From CAVWSM01 sp963799425 (GTDB lineage: Bacteria > Actinomycetota > Actinomycetes > Jiangellales > Jiangellaceae): 64,000 nucleotides of DNA. The stretch lies in NCBI GenBank assembly GCA_963799425.1, contig CAWCXA010000017.1, positions 434,001 through 498,000 of the forward strand, written 5' to 3'. Position numbers and translations under genes: made by a program. This document shows, in pieces, positions 43,444-52,134 of this stretch. The notes under the pieces are model-generated. The model ran no database searches, had not been told where the DNA came from, and was given only the letters and a program-made list of their open reading frames with translations. Position 1 is the stretch's first letter. Every line of letters starts with the position of its first letter.

Positions 43444-43670
43444 GCCACGGCCGCAAACCTCACCGGGACCTCGACCAACACCTCGACCAAGACGGCCGCG
43501 CCACACTCCAGGCAGCAGCGCTCCGGACAGTCGACGCCGTGCCCTTCCATGCAGTCCGGCAGCTCGAACCACCGCTCCTCGCCGCAGGATGCGCACCACA
43601 TGCCCTCGGTCGCGCTCGCCTCCACACCAAAGAACGGTGCGTCTGCTTGCCGCTCAGCAAGTTCGCTCAT
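43440..43670 (-). CDS. Small zinc-ribbon-like protein
   Basis: A 76-residue protein, SELAERQADAPFFGVEASAT at the N-terminus, then MWCASCGEERWFELPDCMEG and CPERCCLECGAA. Seven cysteines in CxxC-like spacing indicate one or two zinc sites. Short proteins of this kind occur in actinobacteria without known function. The ATG at 43670 lies 155 bases from the divergent Ku gene. The stop overlaps that of the convergent 69-residue gene. Confidence 0.65.
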   Translation of the reverse strand: MSELAERQADAPFFGVEASATEGMWCASCGEERWFELPDCMEGHGVDCPERCCLECGAAVLVEVLVEVPVRFAAVA

Positions 43671-43825
43671 GTGTTCGACGGTGCCAGGGACCCTGGACAG
43701 AACTCGGCAGGCACGCCGATCCCTCGTGATGAGCCAGCCTTGTTGGTGCGGCGATGAGTTGGGGAGGATGATCGAGTCTGTACGGCGTCCGCGCCGTCGA
43801 ACTGTCTTCCCCGAGGAGCCCGCTG

Positions 43826-44770
43826 ATGCCTCAGACCGTATGGAAAGGCTCCATCTCGTTCGGCCTCGTGTCGATCCCGGTGCGCCTGCTCAGCGCTACG
43901 GAGGAGAAGAGCGTTTCGTTCCGGCAGGTCCACGCGGCCGACGGCGGGCGCATCCGCTACCAGCGGGTCTGCGAGATTGACGGGCAGGAGGTGGCCTACG
44001 CCGACATCGCCAAGGGCTACGAGGTGGGCGGCGGCGAGATAGTCATGCTGACCGACGAGGACCTCGCCGACCTGCCGGTGACGTCGAGCAAGGTCGTCGA
44101 CGTGACAGCGTTCGTGCCGTTCGACCAGGTAGACCCCACCGCGCTGAGCCGCGCCTACTACGCCGAGCCCACCGGCGACGCCAAGCCGTACGTGCTGCTG
44201 CGGGACACCCTCGAGGAGTCCGGCCGGGTCGCTGTCGTCAAGGTTGCTCTGCGCAACCGTGAGCGTCTCGCGGTGCTCCGACCGCAGGACGGCGTGCTGG
44301 TGGTCCAGACCATGCTGTGGCCCGACGAGATCCGGCGGCCCGATTTCAAGTTCCTGGACGAGGGCGTGACCGTCCGCCCGCAGGAGCAGCAGATGGCGCA
44401 GTCCTACGTCGAGACGCTTGCCGGCGACTTCGAGCCGGAGCAGTACGTCGACGACTACCGGCACGCTGTCGAGGAGGTCGTCCAGGCAAAGATCCAGGGT
44501 CACGAGGTCGAGAAGGCGCCAGAGGTGCCCGAGGGCGGCAAGGTCGTCGACCTCATGGACGCCTTGCGGCGCAGCGTTGCCGACGCGAAGCGCAAGCGCG
44601 GCGGGGGCGCCGAGGAGGAAGAGGCGCTCGCCAAGAAGGCCGCGAGCACGAAGGCGCCGGCCAAGAAGGCCGCCGCGAAGAAGACCACCGCTGCCAAGAA
44701 GACTGCGGCGAAGAAGACCACGGCCAAGAAGGCGGCGGCGAAGAAGACCGCGGCACGCAAGTCCGCCTGA
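43826..44770 (+). CDS. ku: Ku DNA end-binding protein
   Basis: Homodimeric Ku for non-homologous end joining, threading onto DNA ends and recruiting LigD. The 314-residue product starts PQTVWKGSISFGLVSIPVRL, contains the central Ku barrel (VDVTAFVPFDQVDPTALSRA), and ends with a long Lys/Ala tail (KKAAAKKTTAAKKTAAKK and more, residues about 265-314) like histone H1. That tail strengthens DNA binding in mycobacterial Ku. The ATG at 43826 follows GAGGAG. No ligD is in this window. A very strong stem-loop follows the stop. Confidence 0.96.
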   Translation: MPQTVWKGSISFGLVSIPVRLLSATEEKSVSFRQVHAADGGRIRYQRVCEIDGQEVAYADIAKGYEVGGGEIVMLTDEDLADLPVTSSKVVDVTAFVPFDQVDPTALSRAYYAEPTGDAKPYVLLRDTLEESGRVAVVKVALRNRERLAVLRPQDGVLVVQTMLWPDEIRRPDFKFLDEGVTVRPQEQQMAQSYVETLAGDFEPEQYVDDYRHAVEEVVQAKIQGHEVEKAPEVPEGGKVVDLMDALRRSVADAKRKRGGGAEEEEALAKKAASTKAPAKKAAAKKTTAAKKTAAKKTTAKKAAAKKTAARKSA

Positions 44771-44785
44771 CGTGGCGTGTGACCT

Positions 44786-44837
44786 TGATCGAAGAACCGA
44801 AACGGCTGCTATGGCAACCGTTTCGGTTCTTCGATCA
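44786..44837. terminator. Perfect 20-bp stem-loop between ku and the haloperoxidase-like gene
   Basis: TGATCGAAGAACCGAAACGG at 44786-44805 pairs exactly with its complement at 44818-44837 around a 12-base loop. It lies 15 bases after the ku stop and 41 bases from the convergent stop, so it can end transcription from both sides. No T-run follows. Confidence 0.8.
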
Positions 44838-44878
44838 TCTGAACTCGAGCGCGACTCGCCCGATCGGGCTAGCGAGTG

Positions 44879-46266
44879 TCAGTGCACCGGTCGCAGGACG
44901 CGGTTGACCACGCGGTCGCCGATCCTCTCGCCGTGGCGGGTGCCTACCACGACTGCGTCGCGGAAGTGGAAGCCGACATAGATGCGGGATACCGCGTTCT
45001 CGTCAGCCGCCTGAGAGAAGCGGCTGAAGTGTCGTAGGGTTGGCGACGCGTCGGCGCACGTCTGTCCCTCTGGCAGCGTGTAGCTGCAGTTCGAGAAGCT
45101 CACTTTGTCGGTGTGGAAGAACCGCTTCAGGACCTGTGCCGCGGCTCCGCCTTCGACGGCGTGCCCCGAGTCGTAGTCAGGGATCGGTGGGGTGTCGACA
45201 AGCGGCGTCCATGTCGGGTCGGCGGCCGTGGCTGGGTTGCCGTCGATGTCGGCGAGGCGGATGGCGGTGATCGGTCGCCAGAAGCGGTAGTGGTACTTCG
45301 TGTCCCAGGTGCCGACGTATCCATCGGTCAGGGCCATGTTCAGCAGGCCGAACAGCCGCGCGTTCTCCCAGGAGTCGAGCTCTTGGTCTGTGGAGACCGT
45401 TCTGGCGATGCGGTTCCACGCCAGCGGTGAGCTCTCCACCCAGAACAGCGCGATCTCGGTCTGGTCGTCTGTGCGGGCGCTGGGCGTCGTGACGTCGTCA
45501 CCGCCGAGGCGCTGAATCTCGTTGACGTCCGCGGCGTACTTCTTGCTGGTCAGCCGGTACGGCGGCCCCGGCCGGAACTGCGAGCTGTCCTTCAGCACGA
45601 AGGGGGTGAGGTCTTCGCCCAGATGCGGAGCAAATGCGAAGTTGTTGGGCGGCGTGTAGCGGTACTCGCCGGGGGCGGTGCCCTCCTGGTAGTCAGGGTC
45701 GACCGTCGGCGTGTCATAGCCGTCGGAGGCCCGCAGCGCGAGGATTGCGGTTGCCGCGGCTTGTCCCACGGCGATGCCCTCAGCCTTCGCCCCTCCGTCC
45801 GGGATCGCGTCGAGAGCGGCGGTGTAGTCGGCCTCCACGCTGGCGACCCCCGCGCTGATGCACTCGGGGGGGAGGAAGAAGGAGAACGAGCTGAGGACCG
45901 GGACGAGGACATCATGCGCGGCTGCCGCCACCGCCGCGGATGGCGACGCGCCGGGTGACGCGACCAGGTCGGCGGCGTACGGGCGTGAGCGGCGGTCGAT
46001 TCCGTTCAGCGCGTCATGGATGGCCACCTGCGCCATCGCGTACATGCGTGCTTCCTGCGGCCCGTAGCCACCAAGAAAGCACGCGGCCACTGCCGCTTCC
46101 CCGGCATTTGCATTCCACGCGATGACTGGATCCTCCAGGGATGCCTGGTGCAGGCGACTGTTTTGCCGCCGCCAGGCGATGCGGCGCCAGGCGCGGCGGC
46201 GGCGACCGCCGACGCAGTGAGAGCCGCGAGCGTGACACCCACAAGGGCGCGTTGGGTCCTGCGCAT
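44879..46266 (-). CDS. Secreted vanadium-haloperoxidase-like PAP2 protein, frameshifted
   Basis: Related to vanadium-dependent haloperoxidases and PAP2 acid phosphatases. The C-terminal core has YHYRFWRPITAIRLADI, the motif PIPDYDSGHAVEGG and SRIYVGFHFRDAVVVG, which together make the vanadate/phosphate pocket. An N-terminal signal peptide starts at the ATG at 46266 (RRTQRALVGVTLAALTASAV). The signal part and the rest (ASLEDPVIAWNANAGEA onwards) are in different frames; one base seems missing near 46161-46175. Repaired, the product is 462 residues. Peroxidase or phosphatase activity cannot be separated here. Confidence 0.8.
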
Positions 46267-46330
46267 GGCTTTGCCTCCGTGTTCCTTGCCGGATCCGGAG
46301 CTCGGTCGAGACCGGATGTCATGTGTTGCG

Positions 46331-47641
46331 TCAGCCGAGGCGCTTACGTCGGCGATGTCCGATCGTGAAGACAACAGCCAGGGCGACGAGGGCAGAGCCC
46401 CCGGCTATTGCCCAAGCCCATCGGGTGGGGTCTGATGGTCGGGCTGATTCCCGCGGTGTCCCATCGAGGGAGAGAGCAACGTCAATCAAGGCAGGATCAA
46501 CCTCGTCCGCCAGGCGCGTGACACCTGCCAACGTGTTGGTGTTGATGTGGAAGCGATCGACCGTGTGGGGGCCCGATGTCCCGGTGTCACGGTTTATCAG
46601 GAGCAGGTGCTCCGTGCCGCTGTATCCGAGCGTCGGCCCCTCGAAGAGGGAGGAAGTCTTGTCCAAGTTGTCGGCATAGCCGGTGTCGACCTCGACCTCA
46701 ATGCCTCTGTCCCGCCCCGCGAAGGCACCGGTTGTGTCTGGGTCCCTCCAAGTGACAACGACCTTCTCGCCGTCTGGTGACCAGACCAATCGGGCTTCTC
46801 CCCGAATCGGCCCGGTCAGGACGACACGAGCGCCACCCCCATCGATCGGGGCCACCGCGACGGCACCGTCCTGCGCGAAGGCGATCAGATCACCATCGGG
46901 GGAGAGCGCGACCGCGGGCAGCGACCCGTCCGACGCCGGGTCGAGCTCCGGCGTGGTCCATTCCGGCCGATCAGCGAGGGTCACGGTCGCCACGACGAGA
47001 CCAGCGCCGGCACCGTCATCGGCTGCGACGGCCAATCGGGAGCCATCATCCGACCAGTCGAGCACCGACCTCACATGGAGGTTCGTCGGCGCCTCGAGGA
47101 CCCTGCTGGTGCCCTCGACCAGGTCCAGCACGCCCACGCCTTGCTCGGCCGGGAACACGACAGTCCGCCCATCGGGCGACAGGCGGACTTGCAGGGTGCT
47201 GTCCTCAGTTGGCTGCGTCCGGTCGGGAAGCTCCAGGAATGCGTACGTATCGTTGGCCGCGCCTACCACGGCCAGATGGCAGCACGACCGTCCAAACCAG
47301 CCATCCGCCCGTGACACTCCGCCCAGCAGGTAAGCCGCGGGCTGCCCCAGCGGATCGCCCTCGCCGACACCCGGTGCGTGCAGGGGGACCGCGTAGACCT
47401 GGTCGGGCAAGCCTCCTTCGTCACCCGGACTGGCGGGTTCGGGTTCGAGGCTGCCGATCCAGGACGCCACCGGCACCGCGAGCGCACCCGCGACGACCGC
47501 CGCAACGACAGCGGCAACAACGGCAGCGACACGTGTCCGCCGCAGCGCACGAGCCCTGGTGATCGCCCGGTCGGCCCGTCCAGCAGGTCCTGTCGGCACT
47601 GTGTCCGCGGCCGCGGTAAAGAGCTCACGAAGGTCGCTCAC
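46331..47641 (-). CDS. Membrane-anchored beta-propeller protein, possible anti-sigma partner
   Basis: A 436-residue protein with a cytoplasmic N-terminus (SDLRELFTAAADTVPTGPAG), one helix (VAAVVAAVVAAVVAGALAVP), an extracytoplasmic WD40/PD40-like propeller and a C-terminal helix (WAIAGGSALVALAVVFTIGH). Propeller repeats are seen in VRLSPDGRTVVFPAEQGVG, VALSPDGDLIAFAQDGAVAV and LVWSPDGEKVVVTW. The GTG at 47641 overlaps the sigma-factor stop by four bases. The layout (sigma, then membrane protein with short cytosolic head) is that of many ECF anti-sigma systems; that role is inference. Confidence 0.78.
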   Translation of the reverse strand: MSDLRELFTAAADTVPTGPAGRADRAITRARALRRTRVAAVVAAVVAAVVAGALAVPVASWIGSLEPEPASPGDEGGLPDQVYAVPLHAPGVGEGDPLGQPAAYLLGGVSRADGWFGRSCCHLAVVGAANDTYAFLELPDRTQPTEDSTLQVRLSPDGRTVVFPAEQGVGVLDLVEGTSRVLEAPTNLHVRSVLDWSDDGSRLAVAADDGAGAGLVVATVTLADRPEWTTPELDPASDGSLPAVALSPDGDLIAFAQDGAVAVAPIDGGGARVVLTGPIRGEARLVWSPDGEKVVVTWRDPDTTGAFAGRDRGIEVEVDTGYADNLDKTSSLFEGPTLGYSGTEHLLLINRDTGTSGPHTVDRFHINTNTLAGVTRLADEVDPALIDVALSLDGTPRESARPSDPTRWAWAIAGGSALVALAVVFTIGHRRRKRLG

Positions 47642-48153
47642 GACGCCACCTCCGGTACCGTCGCGAACTCGGCGAGCTCCGGGGCTACGGTCCGCAGTCT
47701 GCGTAGCGCGTCGTGAGTTTGGCTCTTGACCGTCCCGACCGAGCAGCGGAGCGCGTCGGCAATCTGCTCCTCAGACAGGTCTTCGTAGAACCGCAGGACC
47801 AGGACAGCCCGTTGCCGTGGCGCGAGCCGGCGAAGCGCAGTGACGATGGTGAGTCGAAGATCGACTTCGTCCTCGTGCGACGGGCCGGCCCGATCCGGCA
47901 CGAGCGCGGTCGGTTGTTCGTCCATGTGACGGCGGCGTCGCCACCGTGAGATCGACTCGCGATAGAGGGCGCGACGGACGTACGCCTCGGGCCTGTCATC
48001 CCGGACCCGTGGCCAGTGCATCGCCGTCTTTGCGAGGACAGACTGCAGCAGATCCTCTGCGAGCTGTCGGTCGGCCGTGAGCAGGTAAGCGGTTCGAAGC
48101 AGCGCACGCTCGCGCGTGGCCACAAACTCGCTGAATCCTGCGTAACGGTCCAC
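47638..48153 (-). CDS. ECF sigma factor, SigE family
   Basis: A 171-residue RNA polymerase sigma factor with region 2 (FSEFVATRERALLRTAYLLT and DRQLAEDLLQSVLAKTAMHW) and region 4 (RRLAPRQRAVLVLRFYEDLS, then SVGTVKSQTHDALRRL). The pattern is the SigE-like subgroup common in actinobacteria. The start is a GTG at 48153. The next gene overlaps it and codes a membrane-anchored propeller that may regulate it. No obvious target promoter is seen nearby. Confidence 0.9.
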   Translation of the reverse strand: MDRYAGFSEFVATRERALLRTAYLLTADRQLAEDLLQSVLAKTAMHWPRVRDDRPEAYVRRALYRESISRWRRRRHMDEQPTALVPDRAGPSHEDEVDLRLTIVTALRRLAPRQRAVLVLRFYEDLSEEQIADALRCSVGTVKSQTHDALRRLRTVAPELAEFATVPEVAS

Positions 48154-48463
48154 CCAACACCCCTGTCACCGTCATCAAACGCACGCTGCGCTGGGAAGGT
48201 TGGGTAGCGAGCGAGTCTCGTGCGACGGCGGCGACACCCGAGAAGGTACGCGTCGTCGGAGCAGGCACAACTCGGCCGCCGACCAGGCGCCGCTCGATGT
48301 CACGTCGACGTAATCGGTCTGCTACAGAGAGTCGCCGAGGCCGCCTTTTGCGGTTCACGGCGAAACCTCTGTGTGCAGTTTGGCTATGGCTCACGATCCA
48401 GCTGGGAAGCCAGGGGCACATTGGGTGAGCCCCCTTAGATCGCTGGCGCAGGCACGCGGTCCG
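48154..48463. other. Intergenic region upstream of the sigma factor
   Basis: About 310 bases with no convincing gene, between the sigma-factor start and the stop of a small membrane protein. It must contain the promoter of the sigma operon. I see short GC-rich words but no clear boxes, RNA motif or repeat. Confidence 0.4.
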
Positions 48464-48712
48464 CTACGGGGTGGTGGATTGGCTGCGCCCAATCAGCCCT
48501 TCCACATAGTCGCGTTGCGCTTGGGAGTCGTGCAGGTATTGCTCCGACCGTGCGTTCTCAGCGGAGGGAGCGGCCGGCGCCACAACGTCAAGCGGAGCCT
48601 CGGAATTGAGCGCCCATGCGACGACCGCAGCGACAGCGACGGCAATGACGATTGACAACACAACTAACAGTGCTGATGCGCGCGAGCCGCGCGAGGCTGT
48701 GACGGTGGACAT
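48464..48712 (-). CDS. Small single-helix membrane protein
   Basis: An 82-residue protein with one N-terminal helix (SALLVVLSIVIAVAVAAVVA, about residues 13-33) and a mostly polar C-terminus ending YVEGLIGRSQSTTP. No known domain. The ATG at 48712 is preceded by GGGGGGA, and a hairpin with an 8-bp stem (48724-48756) lies just upstream. It is downstream of the NUDIX gene on the same strand, 74 bases apart. Confidence 0.6.
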   Translation of the reverse strand: MSTVTASRGSRASALLVVLSIVIAVAVAAVVAWALNSEAPLDVVAPAAPSAENARSEQYLHDSQAQRDYVEGLIGRSQSTTP

Positions 48713-48723
48713 CTCGTCCCCCC

Positions 48724-48756
48724 TTGATTGCGTAGTGCTTTCGACACTGCAATCAA
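48724..48756 (-). terminator. Hairpin between NUDIX gene and small membrane gene
   Basis: TTGATTGC at 48724-48731 pairs with GCAATCAA at 48749-48756, and AGTG/CACT extends the stem past a 2-base bulge. It lies 30 bases after the NUDIX stop and just before the ribosome-binding site of the next gene. It could be a terminator or a translation control element. Confidence 0.4.
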
Positions 48757-48786
48757 CGCGAGCAAGGCGATGAAAGGTTGGGCTCG

Positions 48787-49647
48787 CTAGCGATCGAGCA
48801 GAGCCAGCAGAGTGGACGGGCCGACCGTCGCAACATGGTCCAGATCGATCCGAGCGCGAAGTTCCCTGTCGGCCGTCACCACCGTCACGTGCATGTCCGG
48901 AGCGGCGCGTCGGACCTCGTCGACGATCGCGTCGTCTCCTGAGCCTTGGGCGCGCACGATGCGTAAGGGATGAACGTCCGTCACCGCTCGGGCCTGACCC
49001 TCAACAACGAGCACGATCTCCGGCCACACTCGGTCGAGATGCGCGCCGTTCGGGCCAACCGCATTCGCAGGCACTCCCTCGGGAGCGATCCGCGCGAGCG
49101 ACTTCGCCAATCGCAACGTGGCACCAATGCGGTCGCGCCACCAACCATCCGGCCGGCTGCCCACGACATTTGCCGCATCCACGATCAGCAGGTCTCGCCG
49201 ATCGAGCAGCGACCGCAGTTGTGGCCACGCCTCGCCGAACCCTGGGTGCAGCGGCAGATCAGCCACCGCGTCAACCGCGACCCATCTCAGCTCCACGCTC
49301 TCGGCGTCAACGGGACGAACCGCGAGCTCATGCTCGGCGCGCGCCAGCACAGTCGAATAGCTCCAGGGACCGTGGTCGTCCACGACTGCAGCAAATGGGC
49401 GTACGGAGGACGCGGCCACTCCGGCCTCCTCAGATGCCTCGCGCAGGGCGGCGGTCAGCGCGTCCTCGTCGCTGCGCCGTGCTCCGCCGGGGATGCCCCA
49501 CGTGTCGCCGTGATGACTCCAAGCCGCGCGGTGCTGCAGAAGCACTCGACCGGCGTGCGAGACGAGGAGGCCGGCAGCGCCAAAGCGGCCCCAATGGCGC
49601 TGGCCGCACGCACACTCCACCCAGCCGTCCCCGTCATGCGGTGTCAC
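48787..49647 (-). CDS. NUDIX hydrolase fused to a NYN/PIN-like domain
   Basis: A 286-residue two-domain protein. The N-terminal zinc-ribbon-like start WVECACGQRHWG is followed by a NUDIX domain with the box GGARRSDEDALTAALREASE, ending EEAG. The C-terminal 130 residues start LLIVDAANVVGSRPDGWWRD and end with VVTADRELRARIDLDHVATV. This looks like a NYN/PIN nuclease fold (DAANVV and TADRE acidic motifs). NUDIX enzymes clean or remodel nucleoside diphosphate derivatives; the added domain suggests an RNA-linked substrate. The start is a GTG at 49647. Confidence 0.8.
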   Translation of the reverse strand: MTPHDGDGWVECACGQRHWGRFGAAGLLVSHAGRVLLQHRAAWSHHGDTWGIPGGARRSDEDALTAALREASEEAGVAASSVRPFAAVVDDHGPWSYSTVLARAEHELAVRPVDAESVELRWVAVDAVADLPLHPGFGEAWPQLRSLLDRRDLLIVDAANVVGSRPDGWWRDRIGATLRLAKSLARIAPEGVPANAVGPNGAHLDRVWPEIVLVVEGQARAVTDVHPLRIVRAQGSGDDAIVDEVRRAAPDMHVTVVTADRELRARIDLDHVATVGPSTLLALLDR

Positions 49648-49723
49648 GAGGGCAGCCTGTCATGGGCGGTGGCACGCTGGCCGTCGCCCGGTCACGCAAC
49701 CCGCTACGGTGCCTCCGCCGCCG

Positions 49724-50356
49724 TCAACGGACGCCATGGGGACGGAACTGGATGCTGATGCGCGGCCCGACCGCGCGGGCTGACTTGGGGACGGCGTGCT
49801 CCCACGTGCGCTGGCAGGAGCCGCCCATCACAATCAGGTCGCCATGGCCGAGCGGATACCGCAGGGTTTGGCCGCCGCCGCGTGGTCGCAGCAGCAGCGG
49901 GCGAGGCGCGCCGACGGAGATGATCGCGACCATGGTGTCCTCGGTGCGACTGCGGCCGATGGTGTCGCCGTGCCAGGCCACGCTGTCGCGGCCGTGGCGA
50001 TAGAAGCAGAGGCCCGCGGTGCGAAAGTCCTCGCCCAGCTCGGCGCGGTAGTGATCGCTCAGTGCGTCGCGTGCCTGAGTGAGCACGGGGTCGGGGAGGG
50101 GCTCGCCCTCGTCGTAGAAGCAGACCAGCCGCGGCACGTCGACGACTCGCTCGTACATGCGGCGCTTCTCCGCACGCCACGGCACGTCGGCCGCAAGCCG
50201 GGCGAACAACTCGTCTGAGCCCGCTAGCCAGCCGCGCCGAAGGTCGATCCAGGCACCACGGGAAAGGACAGTGCGCTCGATGGTGCGCCCGAGCTCACCG
50301 AGGCGCGGGTCGGCATCTGCAACATCGAGGAGCGAGCCCTGCAAGGCGATGGCCAT
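49724..50356 (-). CDS. alkB: AlkB-like 2-oxoglutarate/Fe(II) dioxygenase
   Basis: Repairs alkylated bases by oxidative demethylation. The 210-residue product has the iron-binding HxD as DSVAWHGDTIGRS, the distal histidine in RTWEHAVPKSARAVGPRISI, and the arginine of the 2-oxoglutarate clamp in the same stretch. The N-terminal part has WRAEKRRMYERVVDVPRLVC. The length is normal for bacterial AlkB. The ATG is at 50356. It stands apart from ada-like genes; a 67-base gap separates it from the NUDIX gene start. Confidence 0.93.
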   Translation of the reverse strand: MAIALQGSLLDVADADPRLGELGRTIERTVLSRGAWIDLRRGWLAGSDELFARLAADVPWRAEKRRMYERVVDVPRLVCFYDEGEPLPDPVLTQARDALSDHYRAELGEDFRTAGLCFYRHGRDSVAWHGDTIGRSRTEDTMVAIISVGAPRPLLLRPRGGGQTLRYPLGHGDLIVMGGSCQRTWEHAVPKSARAVGPRISIQFRPHGVR

Positions 50357-50414
50357 GCCTGTCAGCGTACGCCGAACCGAACAGATGTTCTAGCGGCTCG
50401 CGGTTGGCAGTGCG

Positions 50415-51350
50415 TCAGGGCGTGACGCCGTGACTGATCAACCAGCGGCGCGGGTCGACCGTACGGCCGCCGATCTCGACCTGTAGGTGCAGGTGCGGCC
50501 CGGTCGAGCGGCCGGTGCTGCCGACCTTGCCGATCACGTCACCGGTGGAGATCTGTTGGCCGGTGCGCACGGACTGGGCGGACAGGTGGCAGTAGAGCAC
50601 TTGGGTCCCGTCGCTGTGCTCGATGCGCACCTGCCGGCCACAGTTGCCGCCCGACTTGACGTCGAGGACGGTGCCGCCGTGCACCGCGACCGCGGGCGTG
50701 CCGGGGGCGGTCGCGAAGTCGAGACCGGAGTGGCCGGACGACCACATGCCGGATGCACCGTACGTGCCCGTGATGCGGTAGCCGGTGGTCGGGAGGACGT
50801 ACGAGTTGGCAAGCGCCGCGCGTTCGGCAGCGATCCGCGCCTTTTCCGCTGCAGCGGCTTGCTCCGCTGCGATGCGGGCGGCCTCCGCTGTTACGGCCTG
50901 CTCAGCCGCAATCCGCGCGGCTTCCGCGGCGGCGAACTGGTCAGCTGCCACCTTGATCGCCTGCAGCGCCGCGCCCGGATCGGTCGACGGGTCTGTGCCG
51001 CGGTCAGCGGTCGCGTCGGCGGGGGGTGCTGGGGCCGCGGTGGCGGGGGGTGCTGGGGCCGCGGCGGCGGTTGGCGCCGTTGCCCGATCTGCGCTGCGCG
51101 ACATCCCGCCCGCTGCCGCCCGCCGTTCCTCGGTGACCGTCGACTCCACGGTGAGCTGGAGCGCGCTCGGCTCGAGTCGCATGGACAAGGCAGTGGTGTC
51201 ATCGCCCAACGGACCCTCAGCCACCGCCTGAGTCACGGCCGTCGTCACGAGGGCGGCGCCAGCGATGCCGGCGACGCCGGCCTGGCGAAGCCAACGGGAA
51301 CGAGGGTGGCGAACGGGCGTGGAGCGCTTGCTGCGGTGCTTTCCGGGCAC
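50415..51350 (-). CDS. Secreted M23 peptidase (LytM-type)
   Basis: Cell-wall endopeptidase of the M23 family, or a scaffold of that fold. The 311-residue product has a basic N-terminus and signal helix (AGVAGIAGAALVTTAVTQAV), a Pro/Ala-rich linker, and a repeat region of about 14-residue units (AARIAAEQA, four copies) predicted to be coiled coil. The C-terminal M23 domain has the zinc motifs GHSGLDFATAPG, LYCHLSAQSV and GPHLHLQVEI, all present, so it is probably active. The GTG at 51350 lacks a clear ribosome-binding site. Confidence 0.88.
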   Translation of the reverse strand: MPGKHRSKRSTPVRHPRSRWLRQAGVAGIAGAALVTTAVTQAVAEGPLGDDTTALSMRLEPSALQLTVESTVTEERRAAAGGMSRSADRATAPTAAAAPAPPATAAPAPPADATADRGTDPSTDPGAALQAIKVAADQFAAAEAARIAAEQAVTAEAARIAAEQAAAAEKARIAAERAALANSYVLPTTGYRITGTYGASGMWSSGHSGLDFATAPGTPAVAVHGGTVLDVKSGGNCGRQVRIEHSDGTQVLYCHLSAQSVRTGQQISTGDVIGKVGSTGRSTGPHLHLQVEIGGRTVDPRRWLISHGVTP

Positions 51351-51648
51351 GGGGGAGAGACCTTAGGTCGATCGGTGCGGATCGCGAGAGCGCTCCCGGC
51401 AACGGCCCGGGCCATGCGTCGGATGGTTGCCGACGTCAGCGCAACAGCGACGATCTGCGCGCCATCCGGTCCGACGCGCAGCGTTCAGGTTGCAACAGCA
51501 ACCACGTGTTTTGCTGGGGATCGCGGGCTTTACGCGGGGCGATGTGAGACAGGTAACACTGATAGGCAATGAAATGTGACCTTCGCCACAATGGCTGCGG
51601 TGACCGGAGTCACGCCGGACGGCTGCAGCTTCGACGAGAGGAGCCACG
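51351..51648. other. Divergent promoter region of the M23 peptidase and deaminase
   Basis: About 298 bases without a gene. It contains a GC-rich palindrome (GGCCCGGGCC at about 51407) inside a small hairpin (GGCAAC/GTTGCC). I looked for a c-di-AMP (ydaO-type) riboswitch on the minus strand, common before cell-wall hydrolases, and did not find its conserved core. Confidence 0.35.
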
Positions 51649-52134
51649 ATGGATACACCGGAGGCCGAACGCCAGCTGCTGGCGAGAGCGATCGAGCTGG
51701 CCACGGGGAACGCCGAGCGTGGGCAGCTGCCGTTCGGTGCGCTCGTTGTTCGAGATGGCCGAGTCCTCGAAGAGGGGGTCAACACGGCATTGCAGGACGC
51801 CGATCCAACCGCGCACGCCGAGGTCGCCGCTGTTCGCCGCGCCTGCTCCCGGTTGCAGACGCTCGATCTCAGCGGAGCGGTGATCTTCTCAAGCTGTGAG
51901 CCGTGCGCCATCTGCCATTCGGTCGCGGTGGCTGTGGGGATCTCCGAGATCGTCTACGCAGCGAGCAAGGATCTGGTGCCCGATCTGGGCGCCCACGGTC
52001 CGGCGGAGGATCGTTACTCCGGCCGCTTCCAGGAGGCCCTGCGTCGAGAGCATCCCGATGGGCTCCGCCACGTCCGTACGCCTCACGCGGCGGCGCCTTT
52101 CGAGCGCTGGCGAGCTGTGGCCGGTGAACTGTGA
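51649..52134 (+). CDS. Zinc-dependent nucleoside/guanine deaminase
   Basis: CMP/dCMP-deaminase-like enzyme of 161 residues. The zinc and proton-shuttle motif is TAHAEVAAVRRA, with the PCxxC motif in SSCEPCAICHSVAV. The length and ending (ERWRAVAGEL) are closer to guanine deaminase and related enzymes than to TadA, but the substrate is uncertain. The ATG at 51649 follows GAGGAG. Its stop overlaps the next gene as GTGA, so the pair is co-expressed. Confidence 0.85.
   Translation: MDTPEAERQLLARAIELATGNAERGQLPFGALVVRDGRVLEEGVNTALQDADPTAHAEVAAVRRACSRLQTLDLSGAVIFSSCEPCAICHSVAVAVGISEIVYAASKDLVPDLGAHGPAEDRYSGRFQEALRREHPDGLRHVRTPHAAAPFERWRAVAGEL

Noticed and set aside
43667..44503. A 278-codon minus-strand frame opposite ku
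   Set aside because: It is antisense to the well-supported Ku gene and has no recognisable motif.
51351..51600. A c-di-AMP (ydaO-type) riboswitch before the M23 peptidase
   Set aside because: The position is typical, but the conserved core bases and pairing pattern are not present.
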